A stretch of DNA of 48,439 bases, taken from Clostridiales bacterium. Lineage in GTDB: Bacteria; Bacillota; Sulfobacillia; RBS10-35. The position numbers were made by a program, and so were the translations under genes. The stretch covers positions 1 through 48,439 of the forward strand of contig JAHHQG010000038.1 in NCBI GenBank assembly GCA_018729555.1, in the 5' to 3' direction. A model generated the notes under the pieces. It worked only from the letters and a program-made list of their open reading frames with translations. It searched no databases and was not told the DNA's origin. Below, piece after piece: positions 1 through 10,587 of the stretch. Within the stretch, counting starts at the first letter, position 1, and each line of letters starts with the position of its first letter.

Positions 1-62
1 CTTGGCGCTCCTGCCGCTTCGCTCCTTCTGCATCACCCTAATCCTCTAAGAGCCCAAGGCGC

Positions 63-91
63 TTGACCCCCGCTTTATGAGGGCGTAGACT
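63..91 (+). promoter_or_regulatory. Probable sigma-A promoter of the pyr operon
   Basis: The sequence shows TTGACC at 63-68 and TAGACT at 86-91 separated by exactly 17 bases, close to the sigma-A consensus. It lies directly upstream of the PyrR attenuator and no other promoter-like pair is closer to pyrR. A transcript start near 97-99 is inferred. Nothing recognisable was found in bases 1-62. Confidence 0.65.
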
Positions 92-97
92 ACCTTC

Positions 98-1723
<1,626 letters not shown>

Positions 1724-1731
<8 letters not shown>

Positions 1732-3052
1732 GGCCCTTTGGATCCGTCAGGCCTACGCCATCGATCCCCAAAGCGGCCGAGAAGGGACCACGGATATCCT
1801 GGTGGAAAAGGGCGTCATCGCGGCCATCGATGGCGATCTCTCCGGGAAACGAGGCCTTCCGGAAGATCCCAAGGCCCTTTCGCCCCTGAAGGTTCAGGTG
1901 GTGGAGGCCGAAGGCCTTCTCCTCACCCCCGGCCTCATCGACCTCCACGTCCACCTTCGAGTTCCCGGCCAGGTCCATAAGGAAACCATGGAGACGGGCA
2001 CCCGTGCTGCCGCCGCGGGAGGCTTCACCCAGATCCTCACCCTCCCCAACACCCAGCCGGTCATCGATCGTCCCGAGCTGGTGGAAGAGGTGCTGTCCCT
2101 GGCGAAGGAAAAAGCCGTGGTGCGGGTTCACGTGGCGGCCAGCGTCACCCTGGGGCAGCGGGGCGAAACGCTGGCGCCCCTGGGGCGCCTTTCGAGGGCC
2201 GGGGCCCTTGCCTTCACCGACGACGGCCGCCCGGTCCGGGACCCCTTCCTCATGGCCATGGCCCTCACCTACGCCCGCCATCTGGGAAAGGTGATCCTCT
2301 CCCACAGCGAAGAACCTGCCTTTTCCCGGGATGGGGTCTGCCACCAGGGGAAGGTGGCCTTGCGCCTGGGCCTAAAGGGCATCCCTTCTCTGGCGGAATC
2401 CCTGGGGGTCATGCGGGATATCCAGCTGGCCCTGGCCACGGGGGGCCGCCTCCACCTGATGCACCTTTCGACGAAAGAAAGCGTCGAGGCCCTGCGGTGG
2501 GGAAAGGCCATGGGTGCCCCCATCACGGCAGAGGTGACTCCCCACCATCTGGCCCTTACGACGGAAGAGCTGGAGCGCTGGCGGTACGATCCTTGCACCA
2601 AGGTGAATCCACCCCTCCGGGAGGAAGAAGACCGCCAGGCCCTCGTGGAAGCCTTAAGGGAAGGCCTCATCGACATCATCGCCACCGACCATGCCCCTCA
2701 CAGCCGGGAGGAAAAGAGCCTTTCCTATGAGGAAGCTCCCTTTGGCATCTCGGGGCTGGAGACGGCCTTCCCCCTCCTCTACGAAACCCTGGTGCGGCCG
2801 GGACACTTAAAGCTCACCGACCTGGTCCGGCGCCTCACGGTGGAGCCGGCCCGGCTCCTCGGCCTTCCCGGGGGAAAGCTTTTGGAAGGGGAACCGGCGG
2901 ACCTCAGCCTCTTCGATCTCCATACCCCCTTTGTGGTGGATCCGGAGACCTTCCAGTCCAAAGGGAAAAACACCCCCCTCAAGGGGCGGGAACTCCGGGG
3001 TCGGTGCGTTGGCACCTTTGTTGCGGGAAAGGAGGTGTGGCGCCTTGGGTGA
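1724..3052 (+). CDS. pyrC: Dihydroorotase, class I
   Basis: Dihydroorotase cyclises N-carbamoyl-aspartate to dihydroorotate using a binuclear zinc centre. The 442-residue length and the metal motif DLHVHLR, EVTPHH and ATDHAPHS segments match class I bacterial enzymes. The usual HLREPG (or HLRDPG) reads HLRVPG here, a change next to the metal-binding histidines. The ATG at 1724 overlaps the pyrB stop by eight bases. A longer frame beginning at 1631 is only the shadow of pyrB. The 3' end overlaps the inferred TTG start of carB. Confidence 0.93.
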
Positions 3053-6000
3053 AAAGATCATGGTCATCGGGTCAGGGCCCATCGTCATCGGGCAGGCGGC
3101 AGAGTTCGACTACGCCGGCACCCAGGCCTGCCGGGCTCTGGAATCCCTCGGCTACGAGGTGATCCTCCTCAACTCCAATCCCGCCACCATCCAGACCGAT
3201 CCCACCACGGCACCCCGGGTATACCTGGAGCCGTTGGATGAGAAAGCAGCGGAAGAGATCATCCGAAGGGAGCGGCCCCGGGGCCTGGTGGCTACCCTCG
3301 GCGGCCAGGCGGGTCTCAACCTCGCCGCCCGCCTCCATCGGAGCGGAGTCCTTCAAAGGTACGGGGTGGAGCTCTTAGGGACCGGGGTGGAGGCCATCGA
3401 GAAGGCGGAAGACCGTCAGCTCTTCCGCCAGCTGATGGAAGCCATCGGGGAGCCTATCCCGGAGAGTAAGGCCTGCAAGACCGTCGAGGAAGGCATCGCC
3501 TTTGCCCGGAAGATCGGCCTACCCGTGGCGGTGCGGCCGGCCTTTACCTTGGGCGGCACCGGAGGGGGCTTTGCCGAGACGGAAGAGGAGCTTCAAGACA
3601 TCCTTTACCGGGGCCTGCGCCTCAGCCCCATCGGGGAAGTCCTGGTGGAACGAAGCCTTTACGGCTGGCGGGAGATCGAGATCGAGGTCCTCCGGGATCG
3701 CTTTGGGGAGATTCAGATCGTCTGCGACATGGAAAACGTGGATCCCGTCGGGATCCATACCGGGGACAGCATCGTGGTGGCGCCGGTCCAGACCCTTACC
3801 GAAAAGGAGCGCACCATGCTCCGGGAGGCGGCCAAGCGCATCGTCCATGCCCTTCCCGTGGTGGGGAGCTGCAATGTGCAGCTGGCCCTTCCGCCCCGGG
3901 GCTTGGAAGGGGCGCCGGCCCCTTATTACGTCATCGAGGTGAATCCCCGGGCCAGCCGCTCCAGCGCCCTTGCCAGCAAGGCCACAGGCTATCCCATCGC
4001 CTATGTGGCGGCCCTCCTCTCGGTGGGAAAACCCCTTCCCCAGTGGGATGGGAAGATGGACCACCTGGCGGTGAAGGTGCCGCGCTGGCCCTTTGACAAG
4101 TTTCCTTCCGCCAGGAGGCGCCTTGGCACCCAGATGAAATCCACGGGGGAAGTCATGGCCCTGGAGTACACCTTCCTGGCGGCCCTGCAAAAGGCTATCC
4201 GCTCCCTGGACATGGGGGTGGATGGCCTGGATCTTCCCGAGATCCGGGAGTGGGACGACGAGACCCTGAGGGATGCCCTCATCCACCCCGACGACCGGCG
4301 GATCTTCGCCCTGGCGGAGGCCCTTCGCCGCGGCATGACGGTGGAAGAGGCCTCTCGTCTGACGGCCATCGATCCCTTTTTTGTGGAAGCCATCCGGGAA
4401 GGGGTGGAGGTGGAGCGGATGTGGGCCCGGGCGGGGGGCCTTCGGGCCCGCACCACCCCCCAGGGGGCGGCCCTTTTGCGAAACGTCCCGGAGGAAGAGC
4501 CGTCCCTTCCCCTGGAGGCTATCCTGAGGCGGGTGAAGGAAGCGGGCATCTCCGACCGGCGCCTGGCCCGCATTTGGGGGGTGGCGCCGGGGGATGTGGA
4601 AGGGATGCGGGAGGAGCTGGGGATCCGGCCTTTCTTCGGTGGGGTGAAGCCCCTTTCCTTGGAGGGAAGGGAGCTTCCCCCGTACCTCTTCAGTACCTAC
4701 CGCCCCATTCCGGAAGAGTCGGCGGAGGAAGGCGAAGCGGGAGAACGGCCGTCGGTCCTGGTCCTGGGGAGCGGCCCCATCCGCATCGGGCAGGGGATCG
4801 AGTTCGACTATGCGTCTGTCCACGCCGTCAAGGCCTTCCAGAAGCTGGGGTACCGCACCGTCATGGTGAACAACAACCCGGAGACCGTCAGCACCGATGC
4901 CACCGTGGCCGATCGCCTCTACTTCGACCCCCTGGACGTGGAGACCCTCCTCCACGTCTGCCGGCGGGAAAAGCCGGTGGGCGTCTCCGTCCAGTTCGGC
5001 GGCCAAACGGCCCTGAACCTGGCGGGGCCCCTTTCCAAGGAGGGAATTCCCCTCCTCGGCACCACGGTGGATGCCCTGGACCAGGCGGAAGATCGGGAGC
5101 GGTTTGAAGCCCTGCTGGAGTCTTTGGGGATTCCCCACCCGGAAGGGGGGGCCGCCACCTCCCTGCGGCGGGCCCTCGCTTTGGCGGCGTCCATCGGGTA
5201 TCCCGTCATGGTAAGGCCTTCTTACGTCCTGGGGGGCCGGGCCATGCAGGTCTGTTACGGCCCCGAGGATTTGGCCCGCTACATGGAAGAAGCGGTGGCC
5301 GTCTCCCGCCGCCATCCCGTCCTGGTGGACCGCTACATCGGCGGGGTGGAAGTGGATGTGGATCTCATCTCCGACGGTGAGACGGTCATCATCCCGGGGA
5401 TCCTGGAGCAGATCGAGCGGGCGGGGATCCACTCCGGCGACAGCATGGCCGTCTACCCGCCCCAGCACCTCAGCCGGGATCTGCAGGAGAAGATGGCCGC
5501 CTACGCCGCAGCCATCGCCCGCCACCTTCCCGTGAAGGGCCTCATGAACATCCAGATGGTGGTCCAGGGAGGGGAGGTGCAGGTCCTGGAGGTGAACCCC
5601 AGGGCCAGCCGCACCGTCCCCATCCTGCAAAAGGCCACGGGCATCCCCATGGTGGAGCTGGCGGTGAGGGCCTCTTTGGGCCAGAAGCTCAAGGATTTAG
5701 GATGGGTGACGGGCCTGCAGCCGGAAAAGCCCTGGGTGGCTGTAAAGATGCCCGTCTTCTCCCTGGGAAAGCTCACCGATGTGGAAGCCGCCCTTTCCGC
5801 CGAGATGAAGTCCACGGGAGAGGTCATGGGGTTGGGGTACAGCTATCCGGAAGCGCTGCAGAAGGCCTTTCGGGCCGTGGGATGGCCCCTTTCTCCGGGG
5901 GGAAGAGCCCTTTTGACGGTGAGCGATCGGGATAAAGAAGAGCTTTTCCCCATCGCCAGGGCGCTTTTGGCCCTGGGCTTCACCCTCCTCGCCACCCCGG

Positions 6001-6302
6001 GAACGGCCGCCTTTCTCCGGCAGCGGGGCCTTCAGGTGAAGGAAGTGACCAAGCTCGGAGGAAAGGGCCAGGATGTGGTGGAGGCCATCCGGGAAGGGGT
6101 GGATCTGGTCATCAACACCTTTACCGAAGGGGGAAAGCCGGAACGGGACGGCTTTCGCATCCGCAGGGCGGCCGTGGAGGCAGGGATCCCCATGCTCACC
6201 TCCCTGGATACCGCCAGGGCCTTTGTGGCCGTGCTTTCCCCCGAGCCCAACGGGGGCGTCCGGGCTTTGCAGGAGTACCTGGAAGGGGCGACCCAGCGAT
6301 GA
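3045..6302 (+). CDS. carB: Carbamoyl-phosphate synthase large subunit
   Basis: CarB makes carbamoyl phosphate from bicarbonate, ATP and ammonia delivered by the small subunit. The 1085-residue protein has the duplicated ATP-grasp architecture: GSGPIVIGQAAEFDYAGTQ opens the first half, GSGPIRIGQGIEFDYASVH the second, and the C-terminal allosteric MGS-like domain covers about the last 140 residues. The TTG at 3045 is favoured because GGAGG at 3031-3035 lies nine bases upstream; ATG at 3060 would remove the first residues of the fold. The partner carA is not adjacent, although it commonly precedes carB in Firmicute pyr operons. It overlaps pyrC by eight bases and pyrK by four. Confidence 0.95.
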   Translation: MGEKIMVIGSGPIVIGQAAEFDYAGTQACRALESLGYEVILLNSNPATIQTDPTTAPRVYLEPLDEKAAEEIIRRERPRGLVATLGGQAGLNLAARLHRSGVLQRYGVELLGTGVEAIEKAEDRQLFRQLMEAIGEPIPESKACKTVEEGIAFARKIGLPVAVRPAFTLGGTGGGFAETEEELQDILYRGLRLSPIGEVLVERSLYGWREIEIEVLRDRFGEIQIVCDMENVDPVGIHTGDSIVVAPVQTLTEKERTMLREAAKRIVHALPVVGSCNVQLALPPRGLEGAPAPYYVIEVNPRASRSSALASKATGYPIAYVAALLSVGKPLPQWDGKMDHLAVKVPRWPFDKFPSARRRLGTQMKSTGEVMALEYTFLAALQKAIRSLDMGVDGLDLPEIREWDDETLRDALIHPDDRRIFALAEALRRGMTVEEASRLTAIDPFFVEAIREGVEVERMWARAGGLRARTTPQGAALLRNVPEEEPSLPLEAILRRVKEAGISDRRLARIWGVAPGDVEGMREELGIRPFFGGVKPLSLEGRELPPYLFSTYRPIPEESAEEGEAGERPSVLVLGSGPIRIGQGIEFDYASVHAVKAFQKLGYRTVMVNNNPETVSTDATVADRLYFDPLDVETLLHVCRREKPVGVSVQFGGQTALNLAGPLSKEGIPLLGTTVDALDQAEDRERFEALLESLGIPHPEGGAATSLRRALALAASIGYPVMVRPSYVLGGRAMQVCYGPEDLARYMEEAVAVSRRHPVLVDRYIGGVEVDVDLISDGETVIIPGILEQIERAGIHSGDSMAVYPPQHLSRDLQEKMAAYAAAIARHLPVKGLMNIQMVVQGGEVQVLEVNPRASRTVPILQKATGIPMVELAVRASLGQKLKDLGWVTGLQPEKPWVAVKMPVFSLGKLTDVEAALSAEMKSTGEVMGLGYSYPEALQKAFRAVGWPLSPGGRALLTVSDRDKEELFPIARALLALGFTLLATPGTAAFLRQRGLQVKEVTKLGGKGQDVVEAIREGVDLVINTFTEGGKPERDGFRIRRAAVEAGIPMLTSLDTARAFVAVLSPEPNGGVRALQEYLEGATQR

Positions 6303-7117
6303 AAGCGACTCTGGCGGAGATCTTGGAGAACCAAAACATCGGAGGGACCCTCTTTTGGCTGACGGTGAAAGAGCCCCGAGGGGCGAGGGAGGCCCTCCCG
6401 GGCCAGTTCGCCCACATCCTTTGCGGGGAACCCTTCAGCCAAAAGGACGGTCCGGGGTGGAGGAGGGCCTTTTCCATCTCCCAGGTGGATCGGGAAAAAG
6501 GCACCTTGAGCTTTCTCTACCGGCCGGAAGGGCGGGGGAGCCGGTGGCTTTCCAGAAGAAAACCGGGGGAAACCCTCGATCTCCTCGCCCCGCTGGGAAA
6601 GCCCTTTCCCTTGGATCTCCCACCCCAGCATCGCCCCGTGATGGTGGCGGGCGGGACCGGCCTCGCCCCTTTCCTCTTCCTCTCCCGGGAGCTATCCCTC
6701 AAAGGGGAAACGCCCCTTCTCTTCATCGGGATGGCCTCCCATAAGGAGCTGGCGGTGATGGGGTTGGCCCTTGAGGCGGGCGCCCAGGTGATGGTGGCCA
6801 CCGACGACGGCAGCCAAGGCTACTACGGCACCGTGGTGGACCTTGCCCGGGAGACCCTCCTGCGGGAAGAAAAGGGGGATGGGCGGACGCCCTTTCTGTA
6901 TGCCTGCGGCCCCACCGCCATGATGGCGGCCATGGCGTCCTTTGCCAGGGAAAAGGGATGGCCCCTCTATGTCTCCCTGGAAACCAACATGGCCTGCGGG
7001 ACAGGCCTCTGCCTCACCTGCACTGTCCCAGGGCCAAGAGGCCCCCACTTCTACCGGCGGGCCTGCGTGGAAGGGCCTGTCTTTCCCGCGGAGGAGGTGG
7101 ACTGGAATGAGCTTTGA
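6299..7117 (+). CDS. pyrK: Dihydroorotate dehydrogenase B, electron transfer subunit
   Basis: PyrK carries FAD and a 2Fe-2S cluster and passes electrons from the PyrD flavin to NAD+. The 272-residue protein shows the flavin-binding RRAFSIS segment, an NAD-binding GGTGLAPFLFL segment, and four C-terminal cysteines in the pattern CGTGLCLTC followed by a distal RRACVEGP. The ATG overlaps the carB stop (ATGA). Its presence classifies the neighbouring PyrD as the heterotetrameric class 1B enzyme. Confidence 0.93.
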   Translation: MKATLAEILENQNIGGTLFWLTVKEPRGAREALPGQFAHILCGEPFSQKDGPGWRRAFSISQVDREKGTLSFLYRPEGRGSRWLSRRKPGETLDLLAPLGKPFPLDLPPQHRPVMVAGGTGLAPFLFLSRELSLKGETPLLFIGMASHKELAVMGLALEAGAQVMVATDDGSQGYYGTVVDLARETLLREEKGDGRTPFLYACGPTAMMAAMASFAREKGWPLYVSLETNMACGTGLCLTCTVPGPRGPHFYRRACVEGPVFPAEEVDWNEL

Positions 7118-8060
7118 TCCGTCGGTGCAGCTGGGGCCCTTGAAGCTTCCCAATCCCGTCCTTTTGGCCTCAGGCACGGCCGGGTACGGGAAGGAGATCA
7201 GCCGCTACCTGGATCTCTCAAGGTTGGGGGGCATCATGGTGAAGGGCGTGGCGCCGGAGCCCTGGCTGGGGAATCCCCAGCCCCGCACGGTGGAGACGCC
7301 CGGCGGGCTCATCAACTCCATCGGCCTGGAGAACCCCGGTCTAAAGCATTTCCTCGAAGAAGACCTGCCCTTCCTAAAGGAGGTGGGGATCCCCGTCATC
7401 GTCAACGTCATCGGCCACACGGTGGAGGAATATGCCCGGGTGGCCAGAGGCCTCCGGGATTCCGGTGTGGCGGCTTTGGAGCTCAACATCTCCTGCCCCA
7501 ACATCGAAGAAGGAGGCATCCACTTCGGCCATGACCCAAGACAGGCGGCGGAAGTCACCCGGGCGGTGCGGGAGGAAAACGGTGCGCCCCTTTTTGTGAA
7601 GCTCTCCCCCAACGCCCCCGATGTCCTCAAAGTGGCGGAAGCGGTCTTGAAGGCGGGAGCCGATGGCCTGAGCGCCATGAACACCTATGTGGCCATGGCC
7701 GTGGATGTATGGCAGGAAAAGCCTGTCCTTCCCGGCATCACCGGAGGGCTTTCGGGGCCCGCCATCAAGCCCCTGGTGATGCGCTGGGTGTGGGAGCTTT
7801 ACCGGGAGTTTTCCGTCCCCATCATCGCCATGGGAGGCATCACCCGGTTTGAAGATGCGGCGGAGTATATGCTGGCCGGAGCGTCGGCGGTGGCGGTGGG
7901 GACGGCCAGTTTCATCAACCCCTCCATCGCGGAAGAGATCCTGGAAGGCCTCCTTCGCTGGGGAGCCAGCCGGCAGGGAGGCCAGACCAGCTTTCAAAGC
8001 GCCATCGGGGCGGCCCATAAGGGCGTGAAGAGGAAGGGTCCTCTTTATGGCGGGGCGTAA
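7107..8060 (+). CDS. pyrD: Dihydroorotate dehydrogenase B, catalytic subunit
   Basis: PyrD oxidises dihydroorotate to orotate with FMN in the cytoplasm. The 317-residue protein contains the class 1 active-site loop ELNISCPN, including the cysteine used as catalytic base, the GGLSGPAIKP segment and the FMN-binding AMGGI and VGTASF segments. The ATG at 7107 is selected because GAGGAGG at 7091-7097 is positioned nine bases upstream and the product then begins at the normal family N terminus. It overlaps pyrK by 11 bases and pyrF by 14. Confidence 0.94.
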   Translation: MSFDPSVQLGPLKLPNPVLLASGTAGYGKEISRYLDLSRLGGIMVKGVAPEPWLGNPQPRTVETPGGLINSIGLENPGLKHFLEEDLPFLKEVGIPVIVNVIGHTVEEYARVARGLRDSGVAALELNISCPNIEEGGIHFGHDPRQAAEVTRAVREENGAPLFVKLSPNAPDVLKVAEAVLKAGADGLSAMNTYVAMAVDVWQEKPVLPGITGGLSGPAIKPLVMRWVWELYREFSVPIIAMGGITRFEDAAEYMLAGASAVAVGTASFINPSIAEEILEGLLRWGASRQGGQTSFQSAIGAAHKGVKRKGPLYGGA

Positions 8061-8784
8061 AGGCCGTTTGGAAGCTCGAAAGCGGTTGGCTCTGGCCCTC
8101 GATGTGGGGACCTTGGACGAAGGGAAGGCCTGGGTAAGGCGCCTTTCGCCTTTCGTAGGGGTGGTGAAGGTGGGCCTGGAGCTCTTCGTGGCGGAAGGTC
8201 CCAAGGCCGTCCAGGAGCTCCATGAGCTGGGGGTGGAGATCTTCCTCGACCTCAAGCTCCACGACATCCCCCGGACGGTCCAAAGGGCGGTGGAGCAGGC
8301 GGGACGCCTTCCCGTCCGCTACCTCACCCTCCACGCCTCAGGAGGAAGGGCCATGCTGGAGGCGGCCCGGGAGGGGGCGGAACGGGTGAATGCCCGGCTG
8401 GTTCTCCTGGCTGTCACCCTTCTGACGAGCTTAGGACCCGAGGATCTAAGGGAGCTCCACCTGGGGGAAAACCCGGGGGAGCGGGCCCTTCTCTGGGCTC
8501 ACCTCGCCCGGGAGGCAGGGATCAAAGGCCTGGTGACGTCGCCGAAGGAAGTGGGCCTGATGCGAAGGGTGCTGGGGAAAGAGGCTTTTTTGGTGACGCC
8601 CGGCATCCGGCGAGGGGAACCCCTGGGGGATCAGCGGCGGGTGGCGGGGCCGGGGGAGGCCTTGAAGAGCGGGGCCGATCTTTTGGTGGTGGGAAGGCCC
8701 ATTTTAGAGGCGCTTCACCCCGAAGAGGCGGCTCAGGCGATCTTAGAGGAGATGGCGGAGGCGATGGGCGTTGGCGAAGGATGA
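8047..8784 (+). CDS. pyrF: Orotidine 5'-phosphate decarboxylase
   Basis: PyrF decarboxylates OMP to UMP. The 245-residue barrel contains the catalytic signature DLKLHDIP (Asp-x-Lys-x-x-x-Asp type), an N-terminal ALDV substrate aspartate segment, and the C-terminal VVGRPI phosphate-binding loop. The ATG at 8047 lies inside the end of pyrD, a 14-base overlap typical of this tightly packed operon. Confidence 0.94.
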   Translation: MAGRKGRLEARKRLALALDVGTLDEGKAWVRRLSPFVGVVKVGLELFVAEGPKAVQELHELGVEIFLDLKLHDIPRTVQRAVEQAGRLPVRYLTLHASGGRAMLEAAREGAERVNARLVLLAVTLLTSLGPEDLRELHLGENPGERALLWAHLAREAGIKGLVTSPKEVGLMRRVLGKEAFLVTPGIRRGEPLGDQRRVAGPGEALKSGADLLVVGRPILEALHPEEAAQAILEEMAEAMGVGEG

Positions 8785-9346
8785 ACTTTTGCGAAAGCTT
8801 CAAGCGGTAGGGGCCATCCTGGAAGGCCATTTTCGCCTGACGTCAGGGAGGCATAGCAGCCGATTCTTTCTCCTGGCCCGGGCGTTTCAGTATCCCCCTC
8901 TGGCGGAAGAGCTGGGGAGAGGCGTGGCCCGGCTCTTTTCCGGCCTCCAGGTGGAGGCGGTGGTGGGGCCCGCTGTGGGAGGGATTCTCCTCGCCCATGA
9001 AGTGGCGAGGGCCCTTGGGGCTCGCTCCATCTTCACCGAGAAGGACGGGGAAGGGAAGATGACCCTTCGGCGAGGGTTTCAGCTCCATCCTGGGGAAAGG
9101 ATCCTCCTGGTGGAAGATGCCGTCACCACGGGAGGGTCCCTTCTCCAGGCCTATGAGGCCCTTCGGCCCTGGGAACCCCAGGTGGTGGGCATCGGGGCGG
9201 TGGTGGACCGGGGATCATCCCAAAGGGTAGAGCTCCCCATGCCGGTGAAAGCCCTTTTGGAACTCCCCACCCCTGACTGGGCGCCGGAGGAATGTCCCCT
9301 CTGTCGGGAAGGGATTCCTTTGCGGGAGCCGAAAAAGGAGCTTTGA
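8771..9346 (+). CDS. pyrE: Orotate phosphoribosyltransferase
   Basis: PyrE joins orotate and PRPP to make OMP. The 191-residue protein has the PRPP motif ILLVEDAVTTGGS and the LTSGRHSS segment characteristic of bacterial PyrE. A TTG start at 8771 gives the expected N terminus and overlaps pyrF by 14 bases. The terminal base of its TGA stop is also the first base of the next ATG, so the non-pyrimidine genes that follow are probably translationally coupled to it. No terminator separates them. Confidence 0.93.
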   Translation: MAKDELLRKLQAVGAILEGHFRLTSGRHSSRFFLLARAFQYPPLAEELGRGVARLFSGLQVEAVVGPAVGGILLAHEVARALGARSIFTEKDGEGKMTLRRGFQLHPGERILLVEDAVTTGGSLLQAYEALRPWEPQVVGIGAVVDRGSSQRVELPMPVKALLELPTPDWAPEECPLCREGIPLREPKKEL

Positions 9347-10521
9347 TGTCCGCGGAGGGGAAGGGGGCGGTCCTGACGACGGGGACTCCGGGGAGGAACA
9401 GGTCCCCGGAAGAGCTGCGGGCCGCCCTCCTCACCTTTTTGGAGCAGCAGGGTTTTCGGGTTGAAGGGGGGGTTGTCCGCCTTCCCCCTGATGCCAGGAA
9501 AGAAACCATCCGCGCCCTCCACCGTTTGGCGGTGGAGCACCGCCGGCGGGAGCAGGGGAAGCGGCTGGCCCGGTGGGAGCCGGAGTTTCTTTCCCGGGTA
9601 GCCTCCGGGCGGGATCTTCGCGTGGAGGCCATCCGCCCCCGCCTGGTGGAAGTCCAGCGACGATCCCGGGATGAGCTCTTTTTCCGCTGGGCGGCCCTTC
9701 ACTGGAGCATCCCCGTGTCTTCCGGCTACGGACGCCGCCTGCGCTTTCTCCTCGTGGACGAAGGAAACGAAAAGGTGATGGGCATTTTGGGCTTGGGGGA
9801 TCCCGTTTTCGCCCTGGCGCCCCGGGACCGGTGGATCGGCTGGGATGAGGAGACGAAACGGCAAAAGATCCGGTACGTGATGGACGCCTTTGTTCTCGGA
9901 GCCCTTCCCCCCTATGCCGATCTCCTTGGCGGGAAGCTGGTGGCCATGGCGGCCGCCAGCAACGAAGTGAGGGAGGCCTTTTCCCGCAAGTACCAAGGGG
10001 CCTCCACCGTCATCGCAGGGGAACGCCACGATGGGCACCTGGCCCTCCTCACGACCGCATCCGCCCTCGGGCCCTCCTCTTTGTATAATCGCGTCCGGTA
10101 CGGGGAGCGGCTCCTTTATCTTCCCGTGGGCTACACCCGGGGATTTGGGGAGTTTCATTTTTCCTCAGCCCTCTACGAAGAGCTCCTTCAGCTGGTGAGG
10201 GAACGCTCCTACCCGACGGCCAAGCACGTTCGCTGGGGAAAAGGGTTTCGCAACCGGCGGGAAGTGGTGCGGAAAGGTCTTCGGGAGCTGGGCCTTTCCA
10301 CCGATCTTCACCAGCATGGTGTTCGCCGCCAGATCTTTGTAGTGCCTCTGGCGGAAAATGCCGCGGCTTTCCTTCGGGGGGAGGATCAGGACCTCCGGCC
10401 CCTTGATCTTCCACTGCAGAAATTATTTGCTTATTTCAGGGAGCGCTGGCTTTTACCCCGGGCCAGGCGGGATGACCGATTCCGGGCCTTTCGGCCGGAG
10501 GATTATGCCCTCTGGTCCTGA
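9346..10521 (+). CDS. DUF4338 (DruA-family) protein
   Basis: This 391-residue protein resembles the DUF4338 family, the family of DruA of the Druantia anti-phage systems. The family hallmark APRDRWIGWD is at residues 158-167, preceded by a RLRFLLVD strand and a GILGLGDPVFALA segment, and followed by a helix-rich VMDAFVLGALPPY segment. The biochemical activity of DUF4338 is not established to my knowledge. The ATG is supported by AAAGGAG (9334-9340) five bases upstream and shares one base with the pyrE stop. The next two genes are a NurA nuclease and a HerA ATPase, which points to DNA processing or defence. Typical Druantia partners such as a giant DruE-like helicase are absent. The family call is from motif memory; a profile search would settle it. 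Confidence 0.75.
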   Translation: MSAEGKGAVLTTGTPGRNRSPEELRAALLTFLEQQGFRVEGGVVRLPPDARKETIRALHRLAVEHRRREQGKRLARWEPEFLSRVASGRDLRVEAIRPRLVEVQRRSRDELFFRWAALHWSIPVSSGYGRRLRFLLVDEGNEKVMGILGLGDPVFALAPRDRWIGWDEETKRQKIRYVMDAFVLGALPPYADLLGGKLVAMAAASNEVREAFSRKYQGASTVIAGERHDGHLALLTTASALGPSSLYNRVRYGERLLYLPVGYTRGFGEFHFSSALYEELLQLVRERSYPTAKHVRWGKGFRNRREVVRKGLRELGLSTDLHQHGVRRQIFVVPLAENAAAFLRGEDQDLRPLDLPLQKLFAYFRERWLLPRARRDDRFRAFRPEDYALWS

Positions 10522-10587
10522 CGGAAGGAAGGGTTTCCCCTGCGGGAAGAAGAGGAGCTGGTCTTTGCCCATCTGCCGGCGAGCCTT

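Noticed and set aside
3519..5630. 703-codon minus-strand frame inside carB
   Set aside because: Antisense shadow of an unmistakable carB; no motifs and His/Gly/Asp-rich composition.
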